Below are positions 1-7,164 of a stretch of DNA of 51,125 nt, in pieces. Source of the stretch: an uncultured Eubacterium sp. (GTDB lineage Bacteria; Bacillota; Clostridia; Oscillospirales; Acutalibacteraceae); NCBI RefSeq assembly GCF_945980375.1, contig NZ_CAMFQO010000008.1, forward strand, positions 1 through 51,125. Direction: 5' to 3'. The notes under the pieces were generated by a model. The model was not told the DNA's origin, ran no database searches, and saw only the letters and a program-made list of their open reading frames with translations. Within the stretch, counting starts at the first letter, position 1. Each line of letters starts with the position of its first letter. The translations under genes were made by a program, and so were the position numbers.

Positions 1-1581
1 TGCGACCTCGTTGACGAAGGCCACAAGACTCCTGCAGAAGCAGTTGCTATGATTGACCCTCGTAACCTTGACACACTCCTTCACCCACAGTTTGACGCAA
101 AGGCTCTTAAGGCTGCTACTCCGATGGGTAAGGGTCTCGGTGCTTCTCCTGGTGCTGCATGCGGTAAGGTTGTATTCACAGCAGAGGATGCAGTAGAATG
201 GGACGAAAGAGGCGAAAAGGTTATCCTCGTTCGTCTTGAGACTTCACCTGAAGACATCACAGGTATGAAGGCTGCTCAGGGTATCCTCACAGTTCGTGGC
301 GGTATGACATCTCACGCTGCCGTAGTTGCTCGTGGTATGGGTACTTGCTGTGTATCAGGTTGCGGCGACATCAATATGGATGAAGAAAACAAGAAGTTCA
401 CTCTCGCAGGCAAGGAATTCCACGAAGGTGATTATATTTCAATCGACGGCTCAACAGGTAATATCTATGACGGTATTATCGAAACAGCTGATGCTCAAAT
501 CGCAGGCGAATTCGGCAGAATTATGGCTTGGGCTGACGAGTTCAGAAAGCTTAAGGTTCGCACAAATGCAGATACTCCTGCAGATGCAAAGAAGGCAAGA
601 GAGCTTGGCGCTGAAGGTATCGGTCTTTGCCGTACAGAGCATATGTTCTTTGAGGAGGACAGAATTGCTGCTTTCCGTGAGATGATTTGTTCAGACACAG
701 TAGAGGAAAGAGAAGCTGCTCTTGATAAGATTCTTCCTTATCAGCAGAACGACTTCGAGGCTCTTTACGAAGCACTTGAGGGCTGTCCTGTAACTATCAG
801 ATTCTTGGATCCACCTCTTCACGAGTTCGTTCCTACCGAGGAAGCAGATATCGAAAAGCTTGCTAACGCACAGGGCAAGACAGTTGAAGATATTAAGGCT
901 ATCATTTCTTCTCTTCACGAGTTCAACCCAATGATGGGCCACCGTGGTCTTCGTCTTGCTGTTACATATCCTGAAATCGCAAAGATGCAGACAAAGGCTG
1001 TTATCCGTGCAGCTATCAATGTTCAGAAGGCTCATCCTGATTGGACAGTAGCTCCTGAAATAATGATTCCTCTTGCTTGCGATACCAAGGAGCTTAAGTA
1101 TGTTAAGGACATTGTTGTTGCAACTGCAGATGCAGAAATCGCAGCAGCAGGTGTTGAAATGAAGTATGAGGTTGGTACTATGATTGAGATTCCTCGTGCT
1201 GCTCTTACTGCAGGCGACATCGCTAAGGAGGCTGAGTTCTTCTGCTTCGGTACTAACGACCTTACACAGATGACATTCGGCTTCAGCCGTGACGACGCAG
1301 GTAAGTTCCTCAACGCTTACTATGACAAGAAGATTTTCGAAAGCGATCCGTTTGCAAGACTTGACACAACAGGTGTTGGTCAGCTTATGGAAATGGCAGT
1401 TAAGAACGGTAAGGCAACCCGTCCTGCACTCCACTGCGGTATCTGCGGTGAGCACGGCGGCGACCCAACATCAGTTGAATTCTGCCACAAGATCGGTCTT
1501 GATTACGTATCTTGCTCACCATTCCGTGTGCCAATCGCACGCCTCGCTGCCGCTCAGGCTGCAATTGCAGAACAAGCTTAA
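1..1581 (+). CDS. ppdK: Pyruvate, phosphate dikinase, C-terminal part (5' end outside window)
   Basis: The enzyme interconverts pyruvate, ATP and Pi with phosphoenolpyruvate, AMP and PPi in the cytoplasm. The frame is open from base 1, so this is a 5'-truncated gene; an internal Met at 49 is not the start. The phospho-histidine swivel motif GGMTSHAAVVARGMG lies near residues 100-115 of the visible part. The PEP/pyruvate-binding barrel follows, with GTNDLTQMTFGFSRDD and the C-terminal block CGICGEHGGDP. The protein ends AAAQAAIAEQA, as usual for the family. Codon use is strongly biased (AAG, CTT, GTT, GCT), as in highly expressed genes, and differs from the AT-rich DNA that follows. The last codons form the sequence repeated at 35108 and 37091, so this tail may have been supplied by the inserted island. 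Confidence 0.97.
   Translation, partial: CDLVDEGHKTPAEAVAMIDPRNLDTLLHPQFDAKALKAATPMGKGLGASPGAACGKVVFTAEDAVEWDERGEKVILVRLETSPEDITGMKAAQGILTVRGGMTSHAAVVARGMGTCCVSGCGDINMDEENKKFTLAGKEFHEGDYISIDGSTGNIYDGIIETADAQIAGEFGRIMAWADEFRKLKVRTNADTPADAKKARELGAEGIGLCRTEHMFFEEDRIAAFREMICSDTVEEREAALDKILPYQQNDFEALYEALEGCPVTIRFLDPPLHEFVPTEEADIEKLANAQGKTVEDIKAIISSLHEFNPMMGHRGLRLAVTYPEIAKMQTKAVIRAAINVQKAHPDWTVAPEIMIPLACDTKELKYVKDIVVATADAEIAAAGVEMKYEVGTMIEIPRAALTAGDIAKEAEFFCFGTNDLTQMTFGFSRDDAGKFLNAYYDKKIFESDPFARLDTTGVGQLMEMAVKNGKATRPALHCGICGEHGGDPTSVEFCHKIGLDYVSCSPFRVPIARLAAAQAAIAEQA
1555..1571 (+). repeat. ppdK-tail attachment-like repeat, copy A
   Basis: CAGGCTGCAATTGCAGA encodes Q-A-A-I-A-E in the ppdK frame. 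It matches the copies at 35108 and 37091 at 16 of 17 positions (T instead of C at the 12th base). It is followed by AAC AAG CTT AA, giving the ppdK stop, and then by a UUCG terminator. It is interpreted as attL of the island. Confidence 0.65.
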
Positions 1582-1618
1582 AACACAGCGAATCGAGAAT
1601 AACTCTTTATAAAACATT

Positions 1619-1648
1619 AGAGGACTACTTCGGTAGTCCTCTTTTTGT
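1619..1648 (+). terminator. Rho-independent terminator of ppdK
   Basis: A ten-base stem, AGAGGACTAC with GTAGTCCTCT, closes on a TTCG tetraloop and is followed by TTTTTG. The same design (agaggac..cttcgg..gtcctct) follows the second ppdK-tail repeat at 35164. Confidence 0.9.
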
Positions 1649-1660
1649 GTTTTAATAGTA

Positions 1661-2287
1661 TTAAATTGCAATTTGCACATCAACATCAATATCTACCCAT
1701 CTTGTGGAATGGAACTTCTTATGGTGTTGTTTTGAGTAGTTTTTTGCAAAATTACAATCAATGTGATGAGATGCCAAGTCAACAAATTGTGGATTTTCGG
1801 TTGTAATTGGCTTAAAATGAAGCTGCCAAATAAAATGGGTTGGACTATCCACTATAATTCGATAAACGAACTTGTCAATAATTCTTTCATCAACATCATT
1901 TGAACAATCAAGCAGTTGATGCAGCGTTTCAAAGAGTTCTTTACTGTCAATTTTAGGCTTGTTATGATTTTCGATTTCAAACTGCAATTCTTGTATATCA
2001 TTTTGAAGATTTACAATTTGATTTTCGTTTTCAGCCTTGTGATTGATAAATTCATCCTTTGTGATAAGGTCGTCTGCAAGCAAATCCAAATATTTTTTGT
2101 TTCGCTTTTTGATTTTCTCAATTTCAGCTTCTTTAGTAATTATTTGTTTTTTCAAAGAAGAAACAGAATTAACAGACTTTTTTGTTGCTTTTTTAACTGC
2201 ATCATCAATAATGCTAGAGTCAGAAATAAGACCTTCAAATACTTTTAATGCTTGGGTACATAGCTTAACTGAAGATATCGCCGGCAT
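1661..2287 (-). pseudogene. C-terminal remnant of a serine-type site-specific recombinase
   Basis: The 208 visible residues show a long charged coiled coil (SSLKKQIITKEAEIEKIKKR) followed by a compact end with DERIIDKFVYRIIVD. This is the layout of the C-terminal half of large serine recombinases of Tn4451/ICE type. The catalytic resolvase domain and the recombinase domain are absent. The frame stays open some way upstream of the first Met (2287), into the sortase gene, so the real break point is uncertain. It ends 90 bp from the ppdK-tail repeat, the usual position for such a gene next to its attachment site. The end ..RWVDIDVDVQIAI resembles the end of the fragment at 34676-35050 (..KWFDLNVSVWV). 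Confidence 0.6.
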
Positions 2288-2347
2288 ATTGCAAATGTTT
2301 AATCTTTCAATTTCCTCAGCGTTTGAATAATTACTGTTCTTTTCGCT

Positions 2348-3028
2348 ATGGTGTTGGCTGTGATATTCGCAGCCAGCACCTTTTTCATTATTCAGTATTA
2401 CAAGACCTATGACACTGAGCAGGAGGTATTTGAGGTCATTGCAGAGGAATATGAGAACACGGATAATGAAACATCAAATAGCGAAGATAACGGGCTTTCA
2501 GCTCTATATGAACAAAACAATGACCTCATAGGTTGGATAAGAATTGATGGCACAAATATCAATTATCCTGTAATGCTCGGAGAGTATTATCTCAAGCATA
2601 ATTTTAATAAGCAGTATTCAGATTATGGTGTACCCTTTGTTATCGGTGGTATTACCGACAATACAATAATCTACGGTCATAATATGAAAACAAGAACTAT
2701 GTTTTATGACCTTACAAGATACTCAAATTCTGAGTTTTACAAGAAGCACAAGTATATTGAGTTCAGCACCCTTGACAGTAAAAGCACCTATGAAATTGTC
2801 TATGCTTTCAAGACCATTGCATACTCAAATCAGGGCTTTGATTACACCAAATACAGCAGTTTCAGTACACCTGATGACTTCGACATATTCACAGAGAAAT
2901 GCTCAAGCTTAGCCTTGTATGACACAGAAACAAACACTAAATACGGAGATAAGCTTATCACTCTTTCAACCTGTGAATATTCAAGAAACAATGGCAGATT
3001 TGTTGTAGTTGCAAAGGAAGTGGTTTAA
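2348..3028 (+). CDS. Class B sortase, probably clipped at its 5' end
   Basis: A membrane-anchored transpeptidase of the type carried by conjugative elements. An N-terminal hydrophobic segment (VLAVIFAASTFFIIQYY) is followed by a sortase B domain. The catalytic residues are visible: His111 in YGHNM, Cys209 in TLSTCEYS and Arg217 in NGRFVVVAK. The start ATG has no ribosome site and an in-frame stop lies just upstream, so the short cytoplasmic leader and native expression signals seem to have been lost where the recombinase fragment joins. It overlaps the next gene by one base (TAATG). It is probably a relic of a CTn/Tn1549-like element; no LPxTG-like or NPQTN-like client is evident in the window. 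Confidence 0.85.
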   Translation: MVLAVIFAASTFFIIQYYKTYDTEQEVFEVIAEEYENTDNETSNSEDNGLSALYEQNNDLIGWIRIDGTNINYPVMLGEYYLKHNFNKQYSDYGVPFVIGGITDNTIIYGHNMKTRTMFYDLTRYSNSEFYKKHKYIEFSTLDSKSTYEIVYAFKTIAYSNQGFDYTKYSSFSTPDDFDIFTEKCSSLALYDTETNTKYGDKLITLSTCEYSRNNGRFVVVAKEVV

Positions 3029-4674
3029 TGGCTGACTACAAGAAGGTTTCAAAAAACATCAAGAAATTTGACCGAGCAAGATATGCAGGTGCAAAGGTCA
3101 ACACAGTTGCAAATCAATCCAAGAACAGAGTGAAAAAGAATACTGCACCTGTTCAGGAGGCTACACCTGAAGAATACGCAAATGACAGAATGTTTGAATA
3201 TGGTGTTCAGGGTGCAGAGGATACTGCCTATTATGGTAATCGCATAGGTAAAAAGGCTACTGAAAATACGGCTGATAACATCAAGAAATACAGAATTAAA
3301 AAAGCCTCTCGTGAGCTTGAAAGGAAGAAGTCAAGAGAGGTTGCTAATGATGTTGAAGTTATTGATAAGCCAACTGCACCTAATGGCTCTACAAAGCCTC
3401 AAGGCTCTGTAAAAGCACCTAAACCCGTTAATGGCAGTAAGGCTGTAAAAGATACAAAGACAGTAGAAAAGGCTACACAAGAAGCCTCTAAAAAAGCATA
3501 TCAGACTACTAAAAATGCAAAGAAAGCTGAGAAGGCAGGAAAGGCATTTAAGGAGAGTGCAAAGAAGTCTGCCGAATTTATCAAAAAGGCTGCTGTTGCA
3601 ATGAAGAATGCAGTTAAGGCAATTATCGAGGGTAGCAAGGCTCTTGTATCTGCAATTATTGCAGGTGGTTGGGTATCGGTTATCATTATACTTGTAATCG
3701 TTCTTGTTGCCGCTGTCGGTGCTTCCGTATATGGCATATTTTTCTCAGGCGAAGATAATGGAAACGGAATGACGATCAACATAGTTGTTCAGGAAATCAA
3801 CAATGACTATGAGGATGAAATTGACAGAATAAAGTCAAGCAATACTTATGACGCCTATGAGATAAACGGTAGCCGAGCGAATTGGAAGGATATTCTTGCA
3901 ATTTACTCTGTCAAGACAACTACTGACACTACTGCACCACAACAGGTTGCAACTGTTGACGAGAATGCAAAGGACTTGCTCTCTGAAATCTTTTGGGATA
4001 TGAACACGATTACATCAAGCATAACTACCCGAACAGAAACAAGAGAAAAGGAAGAAACTTACGAGAATGGCAACAAGACCACCGTTACAGAGGAGGTTAC
4101 TATTACTGTTCTTGACATCAACATCACAAGTAAAACTGCATCAGAAATGGCTGACGAATACAACTTTACCGATGAGCAGAGGGCATATCTCAATGACCTT
4201 ATTGACGATAAGAACAATGATTTGTGGAACTCACTCATATTCGGTTTGAACTTATCAGGCAGTAACATTGACATCGGCTCTTTAACCTTTGAGAATGAAA
4301 CTGCTGACGAGGTGCAGAAAAAGATTGTCGCTGTTGCCACAAACTCAGAGGCTTATTCCATTTCAGCTCGTTCAGGCTATTGTCAGGCTTGGGTAGCAGA
4401 TGTATATCAAGTTGTTTTAGGTTCTCGAGGATCAGCCCACTGTGCTTTATGTGCTGCTGAAATGTGGGGAGTATCATCTGATTGGTCAAAAATTCCTGTC
4501 GGAGCAACAGTGTATGGATACTCAAGTAGCCAGTATGGTCATGTTGGAATTTACATTGGCAACGGCAAAGTCGCCCATAATATTGGAGGAGTTGTTATTC
4601 AAAGTCTTGATAGTTGGGTAGAACAGTATAAAGGCTTTTGTTGGGGCTGGGAGAATAACAAGCAATTGAATTGA
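3028..4674 (+). CDS. CD1108-like mobile-element protein with CHAP/NlpC-type hydrolase domain
   Basis: 548 residues. Residues 1-195 are a Lys/Ala-rich cytoplasmic region of low complexity. A transmembrane helix follows at about 210-240 (VSVIIILVIVLVAAVGASVYG), then an extracellular spacer with Thr-rich stretches. The C-terminal papain-like cell-wall hydrolase domain shows Cys452 in GYCQAWVADVY and His505 in YGHVGIYIGNGKVAHN. In conjugative elements of this class such proteins open peptidoglycan for the mating channel. The pairing with a class B sortase directly upstream is typical. No other conjugation genes are present, so the pair is likely a remnant. Confidence 0.75.
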   Translation: MADYKKVSKNIKKFDRARYAGAKVNTVANQSKNRVKKNTAPVQEATPEEYANDRMFEYGVQGAEDTAYYGNRIGKKATENTADNIKKYRIKKASRELERKKSREVANDVEVIDKPTAPNGSTKPQGSVKAPKPVNGSKAVKDTKTVEKATQEASKKAYQTTKNAKKAEKAGKAFKESAKKSAEFIKKAAVAMKNAVKAIIEGSKALVSAIIAGGWVSVIIILVIVLVAAVGASVYGIFFSGEDNGNGMTINIVVQEINNDYEDEIDRIKSSNTYDAYEINGSRANWKDILAIYSVKTTTDTTAPQQVATVDENAKDLLSEIFWDMNTITSSITTRTETREKEETYENGNKTTVTEEVTITVLDINITSKTASEMADEYNFTDEQRAYLNDLIDDKNNDLWNSLIFGLNLSGSNIDIGSLTFENETADEVQKKIVAVATNSEAYSISARSGYCQAWVADVYQVVLGSRGSAHCALCAAEMWGVSSDWSKIPVGATVYGYSSSQYGHVGIYIGNGKVAHNIGGVVIQSLDSWVEQYKGFCWGWENNKQLN

Positions 4675-4715
4675 ATATAGGGCATTTGTGATTTAGCAAA
4701 TGCCCTATATTTTTG
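4675..4715 (+). terminator. Rho-independent terminator after the CHAP gene
   Basis: A fourteen-base perfect stem (ATATAGGGCATTTG with CAAATGCCCTATAT) has an eight-base loop and is followed by TTTTTG. Confidence 0.9.
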
Positions 4716-4749
4716 CTTTATTTGAGAAAAATAGAAAGGGAGGAATGAG

Positions 4750-5256
4750 ATGAAATACTATTTTAAATTGTTTATGCTTTTACCCGTAGGGCTTTTTACA
4801 GCGATTATAATTTACCCTTTTTTACACGAGTTAAGCCACTCAATGTGTGCAATTGCTTTTGGTGCAAATGTAGTGAATTTTTCATTATTTCCATTGCCGA
4901 GCGTTGTATGTAGTTTTGAAACAATGTCAAACGCCAGAATGTTTTTTATCGCAATTAGCGGAACCATAATTCCCCTTTTGCTATGTATAGCTGTAAGAAG
5001 CAAAATATTTTGGATTAACTATATAAAAATTCTAATCATTGTTATCAGCATTTTATCGTTTCTTATATCTATATTCGGCTTTATATTTGCACCTGAAATT
5101 TTGTTGAATCAGGATGACCTTGTAAGGTTTTCGGCATTAATAACAGGAGGAAATGTTGTATCTTTGGCTATCTGCATTATTGGTATATTTATATCGTTTC
5201 TTATATTACTTAAAACACTAAAGAAATGTGAGTTTTTTAGTTATTTTCAAAATTGA
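4750..5256 (+). CDS. Small integral membrane protein with HExxH motif (M50-like)
   Basis: 168 residues with four to five predicted membrane segments. The first is followed by FLHELSHSMCAIAFG, an HExxH zinc-protease motif at the membrane face as in M50/site-2-protease-like proteins. A second candidate metal ligand (an NPDG- or LDG-like motif) is not obvious, so activity is uncertain. The ribosome site GGGAGG lies upstream of the ATG. It sits alone between a terminator and the recombinase segment. If the neighbouring 1.4-kb segment inverted, the T7SS promoter would read antisense toward this gene. Confidence 0.55.
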   Translation: MKYYFKLFMLLPVGLFTAIIIYPFLHELSHSMCAIAFGANVVNFSLFPLPSVVCSFETMSNARMFFIAISGTIIPLLLCIAVRSKIFWINYIKILIIVISILSFLISIFGFIFAPEILLNQDDLVRFSALITGGNVVSLAICIIGIFISFLILLKTLKKCEFFSYFQN

Positions 5257-5324
5257 TTACTTTGCAAAGAAACACATTGCACACCAAAATCGCACAATTG
5301 TCATAATTTTAATTGACATATAAA

Positions 5325-5361
5325 ATAGGCTTGGTTTAGGAACAATCCTTTACCAAGCCTA
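5325..5361. other. Stem-loop between the M50-like gene and the left inverted repeat
   Basis: ATAGGCTTGGT pairs with ACCAAGCCTAT, with an inner AGGA-acaa-TCCT pairing. Nine bases separate it from a run of six T at 5371. It could terminate plus-strand transcripts. After inversion it would terminate transcripts leaving the flipped promoter, insulating the M50-like gene. Confidence 0.5.
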
Positions 5362-5370
5362 TGACTGTTG

Positions 5371-5395
5371 TTTTTTCGTAGAACTACAAGTTCAA
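5371..5395 (+). repeat. Left 25-bp inverted repeat of candidate invertible segment
   Basis: Perfect reverse complement of 6781-6805. The sequence includes CGTAGAACTACAAGTTCAA preceded by six T. The site has internal dyad symmetry: TTTTCGTAGAACT and AGTTCAACGAAAA around a central ACA, one mismatch. This is like a tyrosine-recombinase core site with two arms and a short asymmetric centre. Confidence 0.85.
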
Positions 5396-5438
5396 CGAAA
5401 AGTTCTTAAATTCAGCGTTAATAAGGCGTTTTCAAAAG

Positions 5439-5461
5439 ATTTTGACCATAAATTTGACCAT
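5439..5461 (+). repeat. Recombinase-flanking direct repeat, left
   Basis: ATTTTGACCATAAAT at 5439-5453 is identical to 6610-6624. A second TTTGACCAT occurs at 5453-5461. They lie just past the recombinase stop codon. By analogy with heterobivalent integrases they may be arm-type binding sites. Confidence 0.55.
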
Positions 5462-5463
5462 AA

Positions 5464-6576
5464 TCAACTGCATTTTTTCAAAGCAGTTTCAAGTTGTTTT
5501 CTTTTTACATCTAACGATGTATGAGTATAAGTGTTCAGGGTTGTGGTTTCTGAAGCATGACCGAGAATTTCACTTAATGTTTTTACATCCATTCCGTATT
5601 GCAGACACCTTGTTGCAAACGTGTGTCTGAGTGCGTGAAAATTTATTATAAGCAAATCGTTATCTATTAAGAAATTTTTAAAACGATATTCAAAGGTGCG
5701 AGTATCTATAAATGTAATTGTATTAGATACAACGAAGCCACTTTTATTTTCTATGCTATCTAATACAATTTTTAAACTTGAGGGTATTGGAACAACTCGT
5801 TTTGAAGCCTTTGTTTTAGGGGTTGTCAGAATAAGTTTTGTCTTATGTATACCATCGGTTGACGGAACTCTTGAAACCGTATGATTTACATAAAGCAAAC
5901 CGTTTTTCAAATCAATGTCTTTCCAATGCAAAGCACATATTTCTCCGATCCTCAGACCTGTATATAGAGCTATAATAGTTCCCAATGCAACATAAGAAGT
6001 TGATTTTTTTAAAACTTTTTCATATTTGCGTTGCTCATTTATCGTCAAAATTGTTATGTCCTTTTCGTCAAGATAGGGCTTATTAATCTCGCTCTTTAAA
6101 GGTAGGCAGTATCCCTCTTTCACAGCGAAGTCTAAAGCAGATTCTATTATTATCGCCATTGTTTTGACATATGATGGAGAAAGAGCTTTACCATCTTTTT
6201 TTGAACCTTGCTTCAATTTGGTTTCTAAGAAAGCATTCACAATGCAGGCATTTATTGATGAAATTTTTAAATATCCAAGTTCGGGCACGATATGAATGTT
6301 AATGATGTGTCGGTATTTCAATAATGTTGATTCCTTTATTCTGACCTTGTTATTGTCAAGCCAAATATTTAAAATACAACTGAAATTTAATGTCAAATTT
6401 ACAGTATTTGATAATTTACCTAACTTTGCATTTTCCAATTTCTCTTTACATTCACCATAAGTTTTTCCATAAACAGACTTGTATTTGGTTTTACCCATTT
6501 CATTAACTCCGGATTTGTAACGACCTTCCCATCTGCCATCCTTTCGTTTATGAATATTATCGCCTCGTCTTGACAT
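5464..6576 (-). CDS. Tyrosine recombinase (integrase family), candidate DNA invertase
   Basis: 370 residues, full length for the family. The N-terminal part (1-55, RKDGRWEGRYKSG..) resembles AP2-like arm-binding domains. Residues 60-160 form the SAM-like core-binding domain. The catalytic domain shows Arg209 (YTGLRIGE), Lys254, His314 and Arg317 (HALRHTFAT), His340 (ILGHAS) and nucleophile Tyr350 (LNTYTHTS), so it should be active. The ribosome site AAAGGAGG lies before the ATG. The gene is enclosed by perfect 25-bp inverted repeats (5371, 6781) and by direct repeats (5439, 6610). It reads away from the T7SS operon, whose promoter lies between its 5' end and the right inverted repeat. No excisionase gene is seen. 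It could instead be a relic integrase of a mobile element. Confidence 0.93.
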   Translation of the reverse strand: MSRRGDNIHKRKDGRWEGRYKSGVNEMGKTKYKSVYGKTYGECKEKLENAKLGKLSNTVNLTLNFSCILNIWLDNNKVRIKESTLLKYRHIINIHIVPELGYLKISSINACIVNAFLETKLKQGSKKDGKALSPSYVKTMAIIIESALDFAVKEGYCLPLKSEINKPYLDEKDITILTINEQRKYEKVLKKSTSYVALGTIIALYTGLRIGEICALHWKDIDLKNGLLYVNHTVSRVPSTDGIHKTKLILTTPKTKASKRVVPIPSSLKIVLDSIENKSGFVVSNTITFIDTRTFEYRFKNFLIDNDLLIINFHALRHTFATRCLQYGMDVKTLSEILGHASETTTLNTYTHTSLDVKRKQLETALKKCS

Positions 6577-6609
6577 TTAAATTCCTCCTTTAGAATAATT
6601 TTGACACTA

Positions 6610-6624
6610 ATTTTGACCATAAAT
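6610..6624 (+). repeat. Recombinase-flanking direct repeat, right
   Basis: ATTTTGACCATAAAT is identical to 5439-5453. A related TTTTGACACT lies just upstream of it. It sits between the recombinase ribosome site and the T7SS promoter, so binding there could also autoregulate the recombinase. Confidence 0.55.
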
Positions 6625-6710
6625 GTTTCAGGTAAAATACATTTTCAAAGCAATAATTTGGATATAAAGTAAAAAATATACAAAAACATCTTCTTTTTTG
6701 GCATTTTTTG

Positions 6711-6739
6711 TTGACAAACTATTAGTCAAATAATATAAT
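6711..6739 (+). promoter_or_regulatory. Consensus sigma-A promoter of the T7SS operon, inside the invertible segment
   Basis: TTGACA (6711-6716), a 17-bp spacer and TATAAT (6734-6739). It points to the XRE-essC operon and must transcribe through the right inverted repeat to reach it. The -35 box is part of a dyad TTGAC-N9-GTCAA, a possible operator for the XRE protein. Inversion of 5371-6805 would move it to the far side, facing away. Confidence 0.85.
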
Positions 6740-6780
6740 GTGATGTGTATAATTATCTTTTATATATATTTGTAATATTT

Positions 6781-6805
6781 TTGAACTTGTAGTTCTACGA
6801 AAAAA
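6781..6805 (-). repeat. Right 25-bp inverted repeat of candidate invertible segment
   Basis: Exact reverse complement of 5371-5395, located between the promoter -10 box (ends 6739) and the first gene of the operon. Outer flanks AATATTTTT (6774-6782) and AAAAATATT (6801-6809) add dyad symmetry. It lies in the 5' untranslated leader of the operon mRNA. Confidence 0.85.
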
Positions 6806-6834
6806 TATTCAGATAAAGAGAAGGAGGTATGGCT

Positions 6835-7164
6835 TTGAATGATTTATCAAAACAACAAGAAGATATGATAGAAACACTTACAAAAGCAATGCCTTACTTA
6901 CGAAAGGAACTTGGGGTGTCGCAGACTGTATTAGCTCAAAAAGTCGGAATGAGTCGACAAATGATTTCATTAATTGAACGTGGGAAACAACCAATGACTT
7001 GGACTCAATTTTTAGCCATTGTGTTTTTCTTCAAATCGAATAATGATTTTGAAAAAGGTGCTAAAGCAGTAGCTAAAAAGCAAGCGAACATTGTTGAACA
7101 ACTATTGCTTTTAAAAATAGATATGAATTTGTACAAAAAGGAGAAGTCAAGAAATGATAGTTAA
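6835..7164 (+). CDS. XRE-family transcriptional regulator, first gene of the T7SS operon
   Basis: About 109 residues with a helix-turn-helix (LRKELGVSQTVLAQKVGMSRQMISLIERGK). The strong ribosome site AAGGAGGT (6821-6828) touches an ATG at 6829, which is too close. The TTG at 6835, seven bases after the site, is therefore preferred; the ATG version adds two residues. The stop overlaps the essC start by 11 bases, implying coupled translation. It probably controls its own operon through the dyad at the -35 box. The Lys-rich C-terminus has no sensory domain. Confidence 0.85.
   Translation: MNDLSKQQEDMIETLTKAMPYLRKELGVSQTVLAQKVGMSRQMISLIERGKQPMTWTQFLAIVFFFKSNNDFEKGAKAVAKKQANIVEQLLLLKIDMNLYKKEKSRNDS

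Noticed and set aside
691-1455. Long minus-strand ORF (254 codons) inside ppdK
   Set aside because: It is antisense to a highly biased, conserved enzyme gene. It is Cys/Ser/Asn-rich with no motif or ribosome site, so it is a shadow of ppdK codon use.
5371-5395. Left inverted repeat as an ordinary terminator stem-loop
   Set aside because: It does have internal dyad symmetry, but there is no T-run on the 3' side and an exact reverse complement occurs 1.4 kb away around the recombinase, which a terminator does not explain.
5464-6576. Tyrosine recombinase as integrase of the whole island with tRNA attachment sites
   Set aside because: No tRNA gene is visible, and the 25-bp repeats are inverted and close, not direct and at the island ends. 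The island ends instead coincide with serine-recombinase remnants.
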